DNA of 64,000 nucleotides from contig NW_026262679.1 in NCBI RefSeq assembly GCF_021869535.1, forward strand, positions 84,069,143-84,133,142, written 5' to 3'. How positions within the stretch are numbered: position 1 is the first letter of the stretch; each line of letters opens with the position of its first letter. The notes below the pieces were generated by a model. It was not told where the DNA came from and searched no databases. It was given only the letters and a program-made list of their open reading frames with translations. Of this stretch, positions 34,946-47,214 are shown in pieces. Origin of the DNA: Mytilus californianus. Its lineage: Eukaryota; Mollusca; Bivalvia; Mytilida; Mytilidae. The position numbers were made by a program, and so were the translations under genes.

Positions 34946-36509
34946 CCCTTTGTTGTCGCTAAAGTACGTTGCAGTGTAATATAAATGAAAATACTTTCAT
35001 ATCCACATAACCGATTTGATAAAGGTTGCAGTTTTTCAGCGAATTTTGGATGCTTAGCAACGTTGCGAAAACAAAATGTCAAAATTTGGATTCAATATTA
35101 TTATCTACCCTTGCTACTGTATCGTATGCCCTTAATCAATTTTAATCAAGTTAAATTAACTGTGTTCGTTTAAATGATAAATAATCATCTTTAGTGGGGT
35201 GAGTGTTGCTCGGTCTTTAGTTTTCTATGTTGTGTTTTGTGTACGTTTTGACTGTTTGTCTTTTTCTTTTTTTTGCCATGGTGTTGTTAGTATATTTTCG
35301 ACTTATGAGTTTGAATTAATGTCCCTTTGGTATCTTTCGCCTCTCCTTTTCTACATAAAGATATGCCTGTACCAAGTCAGGAATATGACAGATTTTTTTC
35401 CATCCGTTTGGTGTGTTGGCGCTTATGGTCTTGCCATTTCATAAGGGACTTTCTGTTTTGAAATTTCATTGGAGTATTTTTATTATTTTAATCACAATAA
35501 CCTATATCAATTTTAAAATCTAAAGTTTCAACATAATAGTTTTATTGTTAAGTATATTGGAATTTAACAATCCGATTAAAATCAAATCTTTCACTCTGCT
35601 TATAATCAGATTGGGTATTTAACAAATTGAAAAAATGTCCTTCCTTTTTCTGTAAAAGACAGTCCATATTATTTATAAATACTAGTAACCATTATCTTGC
35701 AATAAGAAGAAAAAACCAGAGTAACTCATTCCAATCGAACTGAACAGAATTTTATAACAATGACGACCAGAAACAACCGAAAAACAACTGACAAACTTTT
35801 TGCGATAATAAATTAAACCAATATTTTGGTATTGGGACCGTTTTTCGATCTTCCATTGTCGAAATCGAAGCGAAAGAAAGTTTTTGGTTACAAAAGTCAA
35901 CAAAAGTTTTAAATTCTTACAGGGAATTAGCCTTGTAAAGACATACTTTTGTAATGAATTATATATTATATCCTAGAAAAATCACTTATGAAAGTAAAAC
36001 AGCAACACAATTTCAACCTACTGATATCCGTACTTTTGTCATAACTGAACTGTGGTAGGTAGAGCAAACATAGAAACTCACTAAAATTGCTACGTGTCTA
36101 GGTAATCAAAATTAATTTTAAGCGCAGAATAATTACAACCTTTAAAAGAGTTTCACTTCATTGACCAATTCCAATTAAAGCAATGCATACAGAGAATCTG
36201 ATAGATTATCAATTATTAAACAAATATTTGATAAGTGACATACATTTACAAAACATATACTGTTGGAGTTTGTAGCATGAATACACTCATTTATTATACA
36301 TATCCTCTAATACATATTCCCACATTTATACACTATACGTAAAACGATGCAAAATAGTTGACTGTGCAACGCGTTTGTTTTCATATTTAAGGGATAAGAA
36401 AATAAAACATACAAAAAGTAACACTTTGAAATTCAAGGATATATGCAAAAAAAAACATACGTAAATTAATGTATCATGTGTGGTACCTTATACATTTTGT
36501 TGAGTGCTT

Positions 36510-36710
36510 TTATTGCGAACCCAATGAAAGTTTTCCACAGTGCCATCTCTATCTTGACCAGGTATTTAAACTTTTGTAAGTTCACCTGTCCTATTGAATG
36601 AATACAATAGCTATTTTTCTCTGTGTAGTTTATTCACTGGGACCTTTAAATTTCTGCTAAGAGAAATCTATCACCCATTGATTAATTTACCTGAGTAAAA
36701 AAAAATCTTA
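36510..36710 (+). repeat. Palindrome left arm downstream of the TLR
   Basis: About 200 bases that are the reverse complement of 37036-37236 with only about a dozen differences (for example CCCAATGAAAGTTTTCCACA in both arms). Confidence 0.9.
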
Positions 36711-36724
36711 TATATAGACAAAAA

Positions 36725-37020
36725 TACTTCAGGAGCCTGTAATTCAGTGGTTGTCGTTTGTTTATGTATTACATATTTGTTTTTCATTCATTTTTTGTAC
36801 ATAAATTTGGTCTCTTGTGAAGAGTTGTCTCATTGGCAATCACACCACATCTTCTTTTTTATATTTTATTAATGTTTCAACTTTGCATCACTGTTTACAT
36901 TCAACCGATTGAAAATATATTATCAATATTGAATAAATATAACATCACATGCAGTTTTGAGTATAAAACTCGGATGGAGAGTTGTCTCATTGGCACTTAT
37001 ACCACATCTTCCTATATCTA
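36725..37020 (-). repeat. S2 repeat pieces inside the palindrome loop
   Basis: Two reverse-strand S2 fragments: GTCTCATTGGCAATCACACC to about 36855, and GTCTCATTGGCACTTATACC near 36985. They fill the loop between the arms. Confidence 0.5.
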
Positions 37021-37035
37021 TTTTCCTCTCTTTAC

Positions 37036-37236
37036 AAGATTTTTTTTTTACTCATGTAAATTAATCAATGAGTGATAGATTTCTCTTAGAAGAAATTTAA
37101 AGATCCCAGTGAAAAAACTACATGGAGAACAATAGCTATTGTATTTATTCAATAGGACAGGTGAACTTACAAAAGTTTAAATACCTGGTCAAGATAGAGA
37201 TGGCACTGTGGAAAACTTTCATTGGGTTTGCAATAA
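37036..37236 (-). repeat. Palindrome right arm, 20 bp past the TLR stop
   Basis: Inverted copy of 36510-36710. On the minus strand it begins 20 bases after the TLR stop codon, so both arms and the loop (about 725 bp) would be in the 3' UTR if transcription runs that far. Confidence 0.9.
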
Positions 37237-37256
37237 CTTTTATAAATTATATTATA

Positions 37257-39749
37257 TCAAAAAAACCAAAGTCGAAGCTTTTGCCAAGCCATTTGGACTG
37301 CATCCTTCTCGACAGGCCATTGAATAAGAAGTACATCTTTCCAAATTGTGGAAAATTCTACGGGAATATTATCCAGAGTGATATCGCTTGTAATAACAAC
37401 AATCCTCTGCAGATTTTTTGAAAACTTTTCATATTTTGCTCTCTCGATTTCAAAACGAGTCCATTCATTTTTAACAATTGAAGGCGTTACTAGAAATATT
37501 ATGTGTCTGCATCTGTTAATGGACGTAGCTCTTTCATGAGCAATCGATTCGCCTATAATGAAATCTCTATCTTCAATGCAGACTTTGAATCCCCATTCCT
37601 CCTCTACCTTCTCTTGCAATTCTTTCACAAAAGTAACGCAGTCATCGGAATATGAAATGTAAACGTCATAATCAAAAGTTAACTCTAGACCTTTCTCAGC
37701 AAATCTTCGGAAATTTCGAAAGAAAAAGAACATTATCCTCCATTTAAAATTGTATAATAGAGCAATACACAGCACACTCGATAAAAGAGTAGCCAACAAT
37801 GAAATGCCCAATTTGATCCAGACGGTAGTATCACAGTCAACAAAATAATGATGAAAGTTTTCAGCGACATTTCTTGTATAGTTGATACTATTTCTTGAAG
37901 AAACCAAACAAGAGTAATTTCCATTTTCATCTAATGTAACTTGTGTCGTCAAAATCCATCTCAGAAATGTCGTTGTGTCACACGAACAAATAAACGGATT
38001 ATTACTAAGATAAAATTCAAAAGTTCCATGTTTTTTGTGCATGGTATCAATCCAATCAAGTATATTCTTTCCAATTGTTGTTAATTGATTGTGCGACAAA
38101 TCGAGTTCAACAAGGTTATAAAATGTTGTAACCACATCTGGAACAGTCTCCAACAAATTATGAGATATATTGAGCTGTTTTAGATAAAGAAGTCGCCCAA
38201 TCGAATTCGATCTGATTTTCCAGATATAATTATATGATACATCCAAATTTATTATATTTGGACAAAAAAAAAATATTGTTGTATTAGTTTGCAAAACATT
38301 AAATAAGTTTGTTTCTTTTAAGATAAGTGTTTTCAGATGGATTAAAAGCGGAATTTTCGCCTCTCCAATAGTTTTTACTGAACTTATACCTGATAAATCC
38401 AAATAATCCAAACTGTTAAATCCTTCCATAGTTATAAGTGGAAAGAAATCTGTTTCAAGGTAAGATATTTCAAGATGACGAAGGGAGCTATTTCTTATCT
38501 TTATTTCCAGAAAGGAAAATTCAGTCATAAAATGAGTTAATCTCAAAAACTGAATTTGACTCGGAACTAATACTGCCATGGTATTAGCCTGTCTTGCCCA
38601 TTTACCTTGAACTTCTTCAATTCTTGTAAAGTTATCCCTTGTTACTACGTTTAGGAAAATTGGATTTTTGAATCCTAATGGGAAATAAGAAAAGTCTATT
38701 ATTTTGATGTTGATCATCTTGAACGTAAACAAGACGAAATCAACTTCCCAGCCATCCATACTAAAACTATTAGCAGATATAATAACACTTTCAAAGCACT
38801 CTGGACGTTGAAACAAAACTAACGATTTGTTTTTAACTAATATAATGTTATTTTCGGATAAGTCAATTGTTTTTATACAGATAGTATATGCATATTTCAT
38901 CATTTCTGGTGTAAGAATTACTGGATCAATGCTATGTTTTGAATCTGGACGAGTTATTCCGCGAAAAAGAAGTGCATCCATTGTTTTGTTCTGAAATGGA
39001 TGTAAAATGTTAAGGGCTTGTGTTAAGTGAATATTGCTATTAGTAAGATTCAGTACTCTAAGATGTGGAAACGGAACTAAAACTCCACCTTCAATGACAA
39101 CAAAGTTTTTACAAGTTGTCATGTGGAATTCCTTTAAACTCACCGGCATTTGTAAAAATGTTTCATTGTAAATATAATTTACGTGGCAATAATCAAGACT
39201 CAACTTTTGTAAATTGTACAGTTTCTTGAAGTGCTGTCCAAACGTTGCATTAAACATAAGATCAATGCTGAGCTCACGCAAGTTACTGAGTCCGCCGACG
39301 GGAATTTTATATAGGTTGGAGTCTGGAGTTTTCATATTTCTACTAATGTCTAAAACTGATAAATTATTTATAGACTCAAACACTCCCTGAGGGTACGATT
39401 CAGATACATTCAGATAATTTTTAGACAAAGACAAATGTCTCAATAACGATAAGCCACAGAAAGCCTTAGTATGCAACAATCTGATGTCATTATTATCAAT
39501 TATTAGATTTTCTAGATACTTGTATCTATGAAATCCGTTGTCATCCAGTCTGGTCAGTCTATTGTAACTTAAATCCAATTTCTTTATATCAGGTGGTAAA
39601 TCCTCCGGAATCGATGTAAATCCTTGATGTTTACACAAAGCCTCTTTATATCCAAACATATTTAGTGTGATATTGCATTCCGCATACACAGTTCTATATG
39701 GATAAACAAATGTAATACACAAAACTGTGAAGATCCACATTTTATCCAT
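37257..39749 (-). CDS. Toll-like receptor, intact, 830 aa
   Basis: Single-exon gene for a type I membrane receptor of innate immunity that senses ligands with leucine-rich repeats and signals by a cytoplasmic TIR domain. Order: hydrophobic signal peptide about 1-23 (WIFTVLCITFVYPYRTVYA), a small N-terminal cysteine pair, LRRs about 45-575 (LDLSYNRLTRLDDNGF; LKQLNISHNLLETVP), LRR C-terminal cap about 580-640 (NPFICSCDTTTFLRW), membrane helix about 645-668, TIR about 692-826 starting YDVYISY and ending QKLRLWFF. One C-terminal cysteine cap suggests the single-cluster TLR type. The BB-loop box reads EDRDFIIGES instead of RDxxPG, so the usual proline is isoleucine. The start is ATG 39749; a second ATG three codons on is the only one kept in copy 3. 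Pseudogene relatives lie at 5146-7480 and 50282-52754. Ligand unknown. Confidence 0.95.
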   Translation of the reverse strand: MDKMWIFTVLCITFVYPYRTVYAECNITLNMFGYKEALCKHQGFTSIPEDLPPDIKKLDLSYNRLTRLDDNGFHRYKYLENLIIDNNDIRLLHTKAFCGLSLLRHLSLSKNYLNVSESYPQGVFESINNLSVLDISRNMKTPDSNLYKIPVGGLSNLRELSIDLMFNATFGQHFKKLYNLQKLSLDYCHVNYIYNETFLQMPVSLKEFHMTTCKNFVVIEGGVLVPFPHLRVLNLTNSNIHLTQALNILHPFQNKTMDALLFRGITRPDSKHSIDPVILTPEMMKYAYTICIKTIDLSENNIILVKNKSLVLFQRPECFESVIISANSFSMDGWEVDFVLFTFKMINIKIIDFSYFPLGFKNPIFLNVVTRDNFTRIEEVQGKWARQANTMAVLVPSQIQFLRLTHFMTEFSFLEIKIRNSSLRHLEISYLETDFFPLITMEGFNSLDYLDLSGISSVKTIGEAKIPLLIHLKTLILKETNLFNVLQTNTTIFFFCPNIINLDVSYNYIWKIRSNSIGRLLYLKQLNISHNLLETVPDVVTTFYNLVELDLSHNQLTTIGKNILDWIDTMHKKHGTFEFYLSNNPFICSCDTTTFLRWILTTQVTLDENGNYSCLVSSRNSINYTRNVAENFHHYFVDCDTTVWIKLGISLLATLLSSVLCIALLYNFKWRIMFFFFRNFRRFAEKGLELTFDYDVYISYSDDCVTFVKELQEKVEEEWGFKVCIEDRDFIIGESIAHERATSINRCRHIIFLVTPSIVKNEWTRFEIERAKYEKFSKNLQRIVVITSDITLDNIPVEFSTIWKDVLLIQWPVEKDAVQMAWQKLRLWFF

Positions 39750-39772
39750 TTACCATTGAAAGCGATATCAAT

Positions 39773-39783
39773 TCAATATATAA
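39773..39783 (-). promoter_or_regulatory. Possible TATA-like element of the TLR
   Basis: On the minus strand ATTATATATTG lies about 25-35 bases before the ATG. The pseudogene copy has ATTTTAGTTTTG at the matching place. Position relative to the transcription start is unknown, so this is weak. Confidence 0.2.
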
Positions 39784-40444
39784 TTACATCCTGCTATTAT
39801 CAAATATTCAACTATTCACCAAACTCATGTTGTCATGGTCGAAAAAACTACAATGGTTTAAAAGTAAAAGCCGGTTAAGTGTTAAAAATTGTGGCTATTT
39901 ACCTATTATGACAACGACCACCTGTTTAATAAAAACTTAATACCGATACTATTTGTCCTCATAATGATAGGACATTAGATATGTACACATCGGGATATCC
40001 ATTATTTCCACAGGTAGGAACGTCGTCATATCGAGAAGAGTTTAAAAGTATAGTTATTTTGTCAAGATTTTGTGCAGTAGGACATGAATGACAAAATGTA
40101 AACTTTGGATTTTTTCCTAAAAGAAGTTATAAAGATAATTTTTAAGAGCCTTGTTTATAGCTATTTTGTTTGTAAATGAAAATTATGAATCGTATCGATA
40201 TAAAATATGACATACTTAACGCTTAGGAACGGCAATTTTTAAAATTTATGTTATGGTTTTTCACACATAAAAAATGTTCTGTTTTCAGCGTGCTACAACA
40301 AATTAAGTGTTATAACTTACAATTGCTTTTAAATATCTTGAAAAAAATCGCCACCTTGCAAATAATTCAATATCTAAATATAAAAAGAGATTGTCATGGT
40401 TTGGTTAACGTCATATAAAACTTCAAGTTTTAAAAAAAATCTTG

Positions 40445-41180
40445 AATATGTTTTATATACTTGAATCTCTAAGTTTTAGTATAAAACAAGTGAACGTGAA
40501 CTTTCTTGTAAACGAAAATCTTTTATATTATCAAAATCTTCATAAATGTACTGTCATTGGATTATTGTCTTTCCGTACACTAATTCGCTGATATATATTT
40601 TTTCCGTAGGCAGTGACCTTAACTACAAGATCTCGCGTTAGAACTTTGGCCACCGCACAGCGCAAGTGCCAGTAGAAACCGTGATGAAAATTGTAGTAAA
40701 CAATTGTGCACTGACAGGTGAATAGTGATAACTTATTCTTAAAGAACAAATTTAATACGCCAAATCATTTAACAATTGTTAAAAAAAAAATAATTAACAA
40801 TGCTCTATCAATTGAACAATTTGTCACGTGCTCCCCTTTCTCTGTGTTGATTGTTTATCAATGCCAGGACCGGTAAACGTCGGCAACTATCAACAATCAC
40901 TGAATGAAATATTATTTGTCGACAATACGTTATAGATTCGTAATACATATATAAAAAACGTGCATACAGGACTTGGTTTGGTATATATAAATATAAATAT
41001 CCATTGGTTGAATAATTTTGATAACATTAAAATTACAAAAAAACTAGTTTCATATGACTTTAAGAATAGTCATAATTCAGTTCTGTGAATCATACATGTG
41101 TATCATACATATGAAATAAAATTAATGAGGTAGATAAAAGAATGTGATGCAATTTTTCTAATTACATTTAAAAGTTTATA
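40445..41180 (+). repeat. Single-copy counterpart of the 1,280-bp array unit
   Basis: Matches the second part (about 770 bp) of each unit in 53471-58590, including CGTGAACTTTCTTGTAAA, CAGTGACCTTAACTAC and CACCGCACAGCGCAAGTGCC. It lacks the first 500 bp (an S2-type insertion). The exon-like frame is broken here by a stop after SR and by a one-base change after CAAGTGCC. Confidence 0.75.
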
Positions 41181-41429
41181 ATGTTATTGAAAATACATGC
41201 ATAAATGACGACAAGAAAAAGAAGTTTCAATAATGTGGTGTTAACTTGGAAAATACCGCAGTCTTAATGAAATTACATATAATAAAGCTACTTCTTTTTA
41301 TTTCAGAACGGAGTTCTGCTGTTAATATTAGGAGCAGAAAAATGTAGACTTATTTTCATTTCTGTGACACCTTACTTTACTATGGAGTCCGATTTCTCCC
41401 AATTAAACATCCACAAAGATGACACAATA

Positions 41430-41530
41430 AAAGGTGAAGATGTGGTATGAGTGCCCATGATACAATTGTCCACCAGATACAAAATGATGTGGATGTAAGC
41501 AACTATATGTAACTGTTATGCTTTTAACAA
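41430..41530 (+). repeat. S2-related repeat in unit A
   Basis: GAAGATGTGGTATGAGTGCC and GTGGATGTAAGCAACTATAT; the counterpart in unit B is at 58826-58930. Confidence 0.5.
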
Positions 41531-41699
41531 TGATGAACACCAATACCATAAAGTTACTATATGAATCCCCGATATAAAAACATGTGAAATAGTTCAATCG
41601 AGAATATATATATGGAAGTTTTTAACGACCTTGACTGGCTATACAGCGCTTGCACGGGCGGGTTAATCGAGAAAAAAAAACGGCAAAACATTTTATTTA

Positions 41700-43620
41700 G
41701 CATTTAGGTTTAATGGCATACGAAACAGTAGCAAGAGCAGATACCAATGCATCCAAATTTAACGGATAGTTTTCACATCGTCGCTAAAGAAAAGCATTCA
41801 AAATTCGAGGAAAAATCACTAAGTCATCAAATCGGCTACTTAGTTTTGACAGTATTTTCAAAGGAAAACAAAGATAATGTTTATCTAAGCACCCAAAATC
41901 TGCTGCGAAGCATAAAATTTGATGGAAAAGAAGAATTTTTACTTTTTTTAATCATAAATAATTTCGTGTATGACAGTAATTCGTATAGAGTTTTAATGTA
42001 CGACTGGATCAATTATTGTACGACGATATTGCTTTAAGAATACACTGGGACGTAATTCAGCGACAAAAAAGGAAAACAAAGTTTTCTATTTCTAGCTAAA
42101 GAAAAAGGAAGACACGAACCAAAATCAAAACCAATCAAAGCCGGGTTTCAGAGTTACTGTGAAAATACATATTCCAGAAAGAAGGCGGGGAGAGGGGGGG
42201 GGGGGGGGGGGGGGGGGGTGTAAATCAGATGTGGATACTTTAAAAATCGAAATATCTGATAGGATATTATCAATCTAAGTCTCTTTCCTCTTGCAATAGC
42301 ATAAAAACAAAGGCTTCCCTACAATTTACACTAGAATACCTAATTTTACTCTTAAAGACTATAAGAACTAGTCCAACTTTGATTCATAAAAAAGAATGGT
42401 CAACGTAGATACAAATATATTGTTTTAGGAAGGGATAAATCATAATGTGTCAAAAAGAAACTTCTCTAATTCAAACAATAAAATATGTGAAATTTACATC
42501 ATCTAGATACTTTGTATTTTATTAACAATATAAATGTTACCTTTGAATGACGTGTTTTTCGAAAAAAAAAAACAATAGGCATTTGCATGGAAACCTATTG
42601 TCCTACTCGACTTGTCGACTTATACTTTTATTCATATGAGACAGACTTTATACAGGAGCTTGTTAGGAAGAATGAAGGGAAGATAGCTTTATCCTTCAAC
42701 TATAGATGATGTCCTATCGATAAATACTACAAAATGAAAGCATCTATTTCGTCGAACTTGAAATAAAGGATAACAAAGATGATAGATATAAGAAGATGTG
42801 GTATGAGTGCCAATGAGACAACTCTCCATCCAAGTCAAAATTTATAAAAGTAAACCATTATAGGTCACAGTACGGTCTTCAACACGGAGCCTTGGCTCAC
42901 ACCGAACAGTAAGCTATAAAGGGCCCCAAAAATTACTAGTGTAAAATCATTGAGTCTGCCTTATATCTTGGCTTACATCTAGGGTTGGTTGAGAAAACTT
43001 TACGAAAAAAGGGATGATATCAGCTTTCAATTTGCACAATTTCTATTTCTATGTCACTACATTACAGCAGCGCCTACATATGAAGTATATATCTTCAGGT
43101 TGATACGATATTCCATAGCTTGTGTTTCCTATAATGATTTCCTTGATAGAGGGTTACTGACCAGAAAGAAGCTATTGAACCAATGGTTCAAATTGGTAAA
43201 GTTGAAGACGGACGTTATCACGAGTCGTTATGGAATATCTGTGTCACAGATGACCACGTATATGTTCCATTTGTCGTACCCACAATTCCGTATTTTTTCC
43301 CTTGATGGTGACATCTCCGAATTAGACTTATTACCGGATTTGTTCTTGCATGAGCAACACGATGTGTGTCACATGCGTAGCAGGAACTGCTTATCCTTCC
43401 GGCGCACATGAGATCACAGTGGTTTTTGGTTGAGTTCATGTTATTCAATCTCTATCTCTTTTTAAACATTTTCTATGTAGTGACTGTTGACTTGTTCGCT
43501 TTTTGGTCGTTTTTTTGTTTTTTGCAATGACGCTGTCAGCTTTTCTAAAACCGATGAGTTTTGAAAGTCCCTTTGGTATCTTGTGTCTTTATTTGAATTG
43601 AAAAATTTAAAAGCATTGAA
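41700..43620 (+). mobile_element. Reverse transcriptase remnant, copy 2 (unit A)
   Basis: From about 42120 the frames read AGFQSYC-like, then a 25-base G run, NQMW-like residues, and after a gap a 140-codon open stretch at 42989-43411 containing KRDDISFQFAQF, AAPTYEVYIFRLIRYSIACV, LLTRKKLLNQ and RYGISVSQMTT. Unit B has the same segment with more breaks. I read it as the C-terminal part of a retroelement RT polyprotein, probably dead. The open stretch at 41747-42037 before it has no motif I recognise. Confidence 0.6.
42194..42218 (+). repeat. 25-base poly-G run
   Basis: Uninterrupted G tract inside the RT remnant; the counterpart in unit B at about 62067-62090 is also G-rich but interrupted. 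Confidence 0.9.
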
Positions 43621-44352
43621 AAACATTTTTTTCCATATTTTTTGCTTTACTATCAGAAACTATCAGAAACATTATTATTGCATTGTATTTATTTCATTAG
43701 AAAATGCCAGGTAAGCCATATATGTTCTTTAGAGCCTTTTTGCAGTATACACATTTCTTATAATTCTTGAAATCCCTCCGATCACCATTAAATTATCATT
43801 TCCTGTCCTTTGGTAGAGCCAAAAATTAAATAATGCATGCAAGTTACCCCCTTTCCAATTTTTGAATTACAGACCCTGTACTTTCCAAGATCTAATACTA
43901 CAAGTAATAGCTAGACAAATTTCCCTTTTGTCCATCTGAATGGATATCAGGAAATAATGTGTTTGTTTTTATAAAGAAGCAAATTAAATAGCTGAATCTC
44001 CAAAACAATCCTAGTATGTTTTTAAAACTGTTTTATCTAAATCTAATTAATTTTCAGCACTCGATCATTTCCTAACCTGGGAAAGTAGTGTAACAACACG
44101 ACACTCGACAAAAACTGCAAAAAGCAGTTGAAAAGGTACGAAAGCCTCCTCCCTTTCCGAAAAAAATATAACCAACAACTAACATAAAGAGAAAAAACAA
44201 AATACCGATCTAAAACAAAGAACTTATTTGCATCAATCATCTTTATTTATATAAAACATTTGCAAGAGTAATTAATGATACAAAGGACAGTTTCTCCTAA
44301 CAAAATGTTATGTCAACACTATTACATACATTGGTGTGAATATATATATATA

Positions 44353-44495
44353 AAATTGAGAATGGAAATGGGGAATGTGTCAAAGAGACAACAACCCGAC
44401 CACAGAACAGACAACAGCAGAAGGCCACCAACAGGTCTTCAATGCAGCGAGAAATTCCCGCACCCGGAGGCGTCCTTCAGCTGGCCCCTAAACAA
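44353..44495 (+). repeat. S1 repeat copy
   Basis: GGGGAATGTGTCAAAGAGAC through CAGCTGGCCCCTAAAC, nearly identical to 4065-4212. Confidence 0.6.
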
Positions 44496-44960
44496 ATATA
44501 TATACTAGTTCAGTGATAATGAACTAGTATATATAGTAAAACTGTTTCATCAACAGACAAATTAAAAATTCAGCATTAAAATAAAGTATACTAATGAATA
44601 TGTCATGTTACAAATCTTTAGAACGGAAATTTTAAAGTTTATGTTTTTCATCTTCTAAAATTTAATCAAAATCTGTCACATAGACCGTTCCTTCTACACC
44701 GACAATTTCAATTTTTAACGGTGCAAATCAGGAAAAACCCGTACGATGACGTAATGGTAGCTTCGATAACAGGTATTGCTCAGTGTTAAAAGTGTACATT
44801 AAAAGTTTGAATGTTTTTAATGTGTTATTATACTGTATATGATATAAATTCCTGTAAAAGCTCATCAAAGATACCAGGCTTATAATATTTTACGCCAGAC
44901 ATGCGTTTCCAACCAGTCATTTCTTTTAATCTTAATTTTACTCCTGTAACTCAGGCATAT

Positions 44961-47214
44961 CATTTCCTTTAGTTGAATTATCCATAATATTACAATATCT
45001 TTCAAAGTCGTGTGGTTTTAACATCTCCTTAACTTTATGACAGATATGTTTAATTTACAACTACCTTTCTTTACGGACCATTAATAAACTTAGTACTTAA
45101 TTCTATTGCTTTCCGTTTTTGTACAGTTTTTAAAAATATTTGTTTACTGCTTTACACCTAGTGGTTTCCCATCCATATCATCGAACTCAGGATTATAAGA
45201 GGTACATATTAAACAACGCCCATGTAAAATATTATGGCGCAATTCTGCACTGTCATGGTTCAAACAAAATCTAGTGTCTCAAAGCAAATAATTATGGACA
45301 GTCCAAGCCATGGAATCAAACACTTTCATGTTAATATAGTGTCGGAAACCACAATGGAATGGGATGCAGTATACAGGGAGTAAAAAAAAATGAGGATATG
45401 GGATATACGGGGTAAAAAAAAGTCGGGATGTGGGATATAGGGAGTAAAAAATGTTGGAAAAAATTTAGAAAAAAAAGGATTTGGGAAATGGTAGCACCCC
45501 GTGTGGCCCTCCCATCACAAAAAGTGAGATTTACATTTAACAATAAGTAAGCTTTATGTCCAACTTGCTGACTTGGCTACAACTTTTGTCTTAATTAATA
45601 GTCTATATAAACTAAGTTAACAATAAAAAGTATTAATAACTTTAAACATACTCAATATTTTCACAATTTAAGGTAAACTAAAAATCTCATCTGGTTGAAG
45701 GGATTTCTTAGATGTATCACATTTGATTTTCTTATATTCACATTTTAACAATTCTGATTGCATCGCACATTAAAACATTGAATGGTGTTGTGAATCTTCT
45801 GTATTTTCTACCATTTAAAACTGCATCAGCAGCATAAAGCAAGATGGATAATTTTTATCATCAATACTAATGCTTAAAGACTTAATATCACCAATCAAAT
45901 GATTTATGAACATATTGAACATAAGTGTTGCTAATACATTTCATTTGAAAGCTTAAATATATTTTGCACTAATATCCAAGGTTAAATAACAGAACTCTAT
46001 CAATTGCTTCAAATGCTTTTTTAAAACCAGTGAAGAATACAAAAACTGATAATTAACATTTTTTTAACTTTCAATAATTTAGGTCAACGTACTGGTGCGA
46101 TCTATTGAGATCCAACCATTTATAAAACCATTATGCTAATCATTTATTAATTTCCACTCATTTAACCTATCATTTAAAACGCCGCTAAGAAGCTTGAATG
46201 CAGAAAAAGCTTAAATAATTTCCTTATATGATAGACATAGTCGGGATCTTTTGTTGATAAGAGTGATAATACTTTATTCCACACAAATTTGGGATTTTAC
46301 CAAATTTAAAACTTACAGATACGATACCAACATGATCTCTCATTGATTTTTCCTTAACTTTTTGATACAAAGTCAATTTCGTTATGCATTATTAAAATAT
46401 GCAAAGAAAACTGTGCATTCATTATTAAATTTCGAGATACTCCAGTTTGAAATTTGCATGTTTCATGTGAAAACACAAAATTTTATTTTTCAAAATTTTT
46501 CCGAAAAAATTATACAAATTATAGGTTACACTTTGTAAATACAGCTGTTTCACAAACCACGCCTCTTTTGGGGAGATATATAATATTCATAGATATTTGT
46601 TTTGTTTATCTACTGGTTCCCCGATATGATTTCTATCTTTCATCTCATAGAGACACAACTTGGGAATTTTACCAGTATAAATACACATTGATAGCGGCAA
46701 AATTGAATTCTGAAGAAGACCCAAAGTAGAGGGAGGGGGTAGTACAAATTTTTTGTATAAGTTTAAACTGTTAGAAGTTCGAGGAATATAAATGTTGAAA
46801 AAAAGCCGCGCAGCCCTGGTTTTGACCTTTGAAAAAAATAATAGCGCATATGAACTTTCCATTCTAGGATATAAATTTTAACGAAACTTCATAGTAAAAG
46901 TGGCACAGTTTTAGCCGTAAAAGGAGTTCCTATGGAAAATTGCATTGTCTATATTTACAGAAGTGCAACCTACAACTTTTAAACAAAACGAGATATTTCA
47001 CACATTTTTTTTGCAAAGTGTTCTTAAAATATGAAAGCCTTTCAGTTGGTCCCTGAAATGAAGTTGGACTGCGATAACATTGTTGTTTATAATACAATTA
47101 TCGATGAAAAAAGTCGTTGACAATTATCTTGGTAATTTGTATTACTGGTAAATTATATAAAGTTTGTTAAAGATTATTTACTGAAAACTGGACGTTTAAT
47201 GGTATTTTTTTCTC
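44961..47214. other. Spacer between duplication units
   Basis: AT-rich. 45355-45460 has three to four short units around GGGATATAGGGAGTAAAAAA. No gene is seen; the frame at 46454-46729 has no motif I know. Confidence 0.4.

Larger units (their letters stand above)
35480..44960. repeat. Segmental duplication, unit A (with intact TLR)
   Basis: Collinear with 47570-64000. Matching anchors: AGTTTCAACAT (35524/47582), CCTCTAATACATATTCC (36305/48677), the TLR, the 5' flank (39750-40440/52755-53460), CAGTGACCTTAACTAC (40612 and array), GCATTCAAAATTCG (41786/61386), ACATTACAGCAGCGCCT (43058/62756) and CCCGTACGATGACGTAATGG (44738/63689). Unit B is longer because of inserts and array growth. Confidence 0.75.

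Noticed and set aside
37348-37539. Plus-strand open frames over the TIR region (also 5306-5560 and 50370-50564)
   Set aside because: They are antisense shadows of the TLR coding sequence and recur in all copies for that reason.
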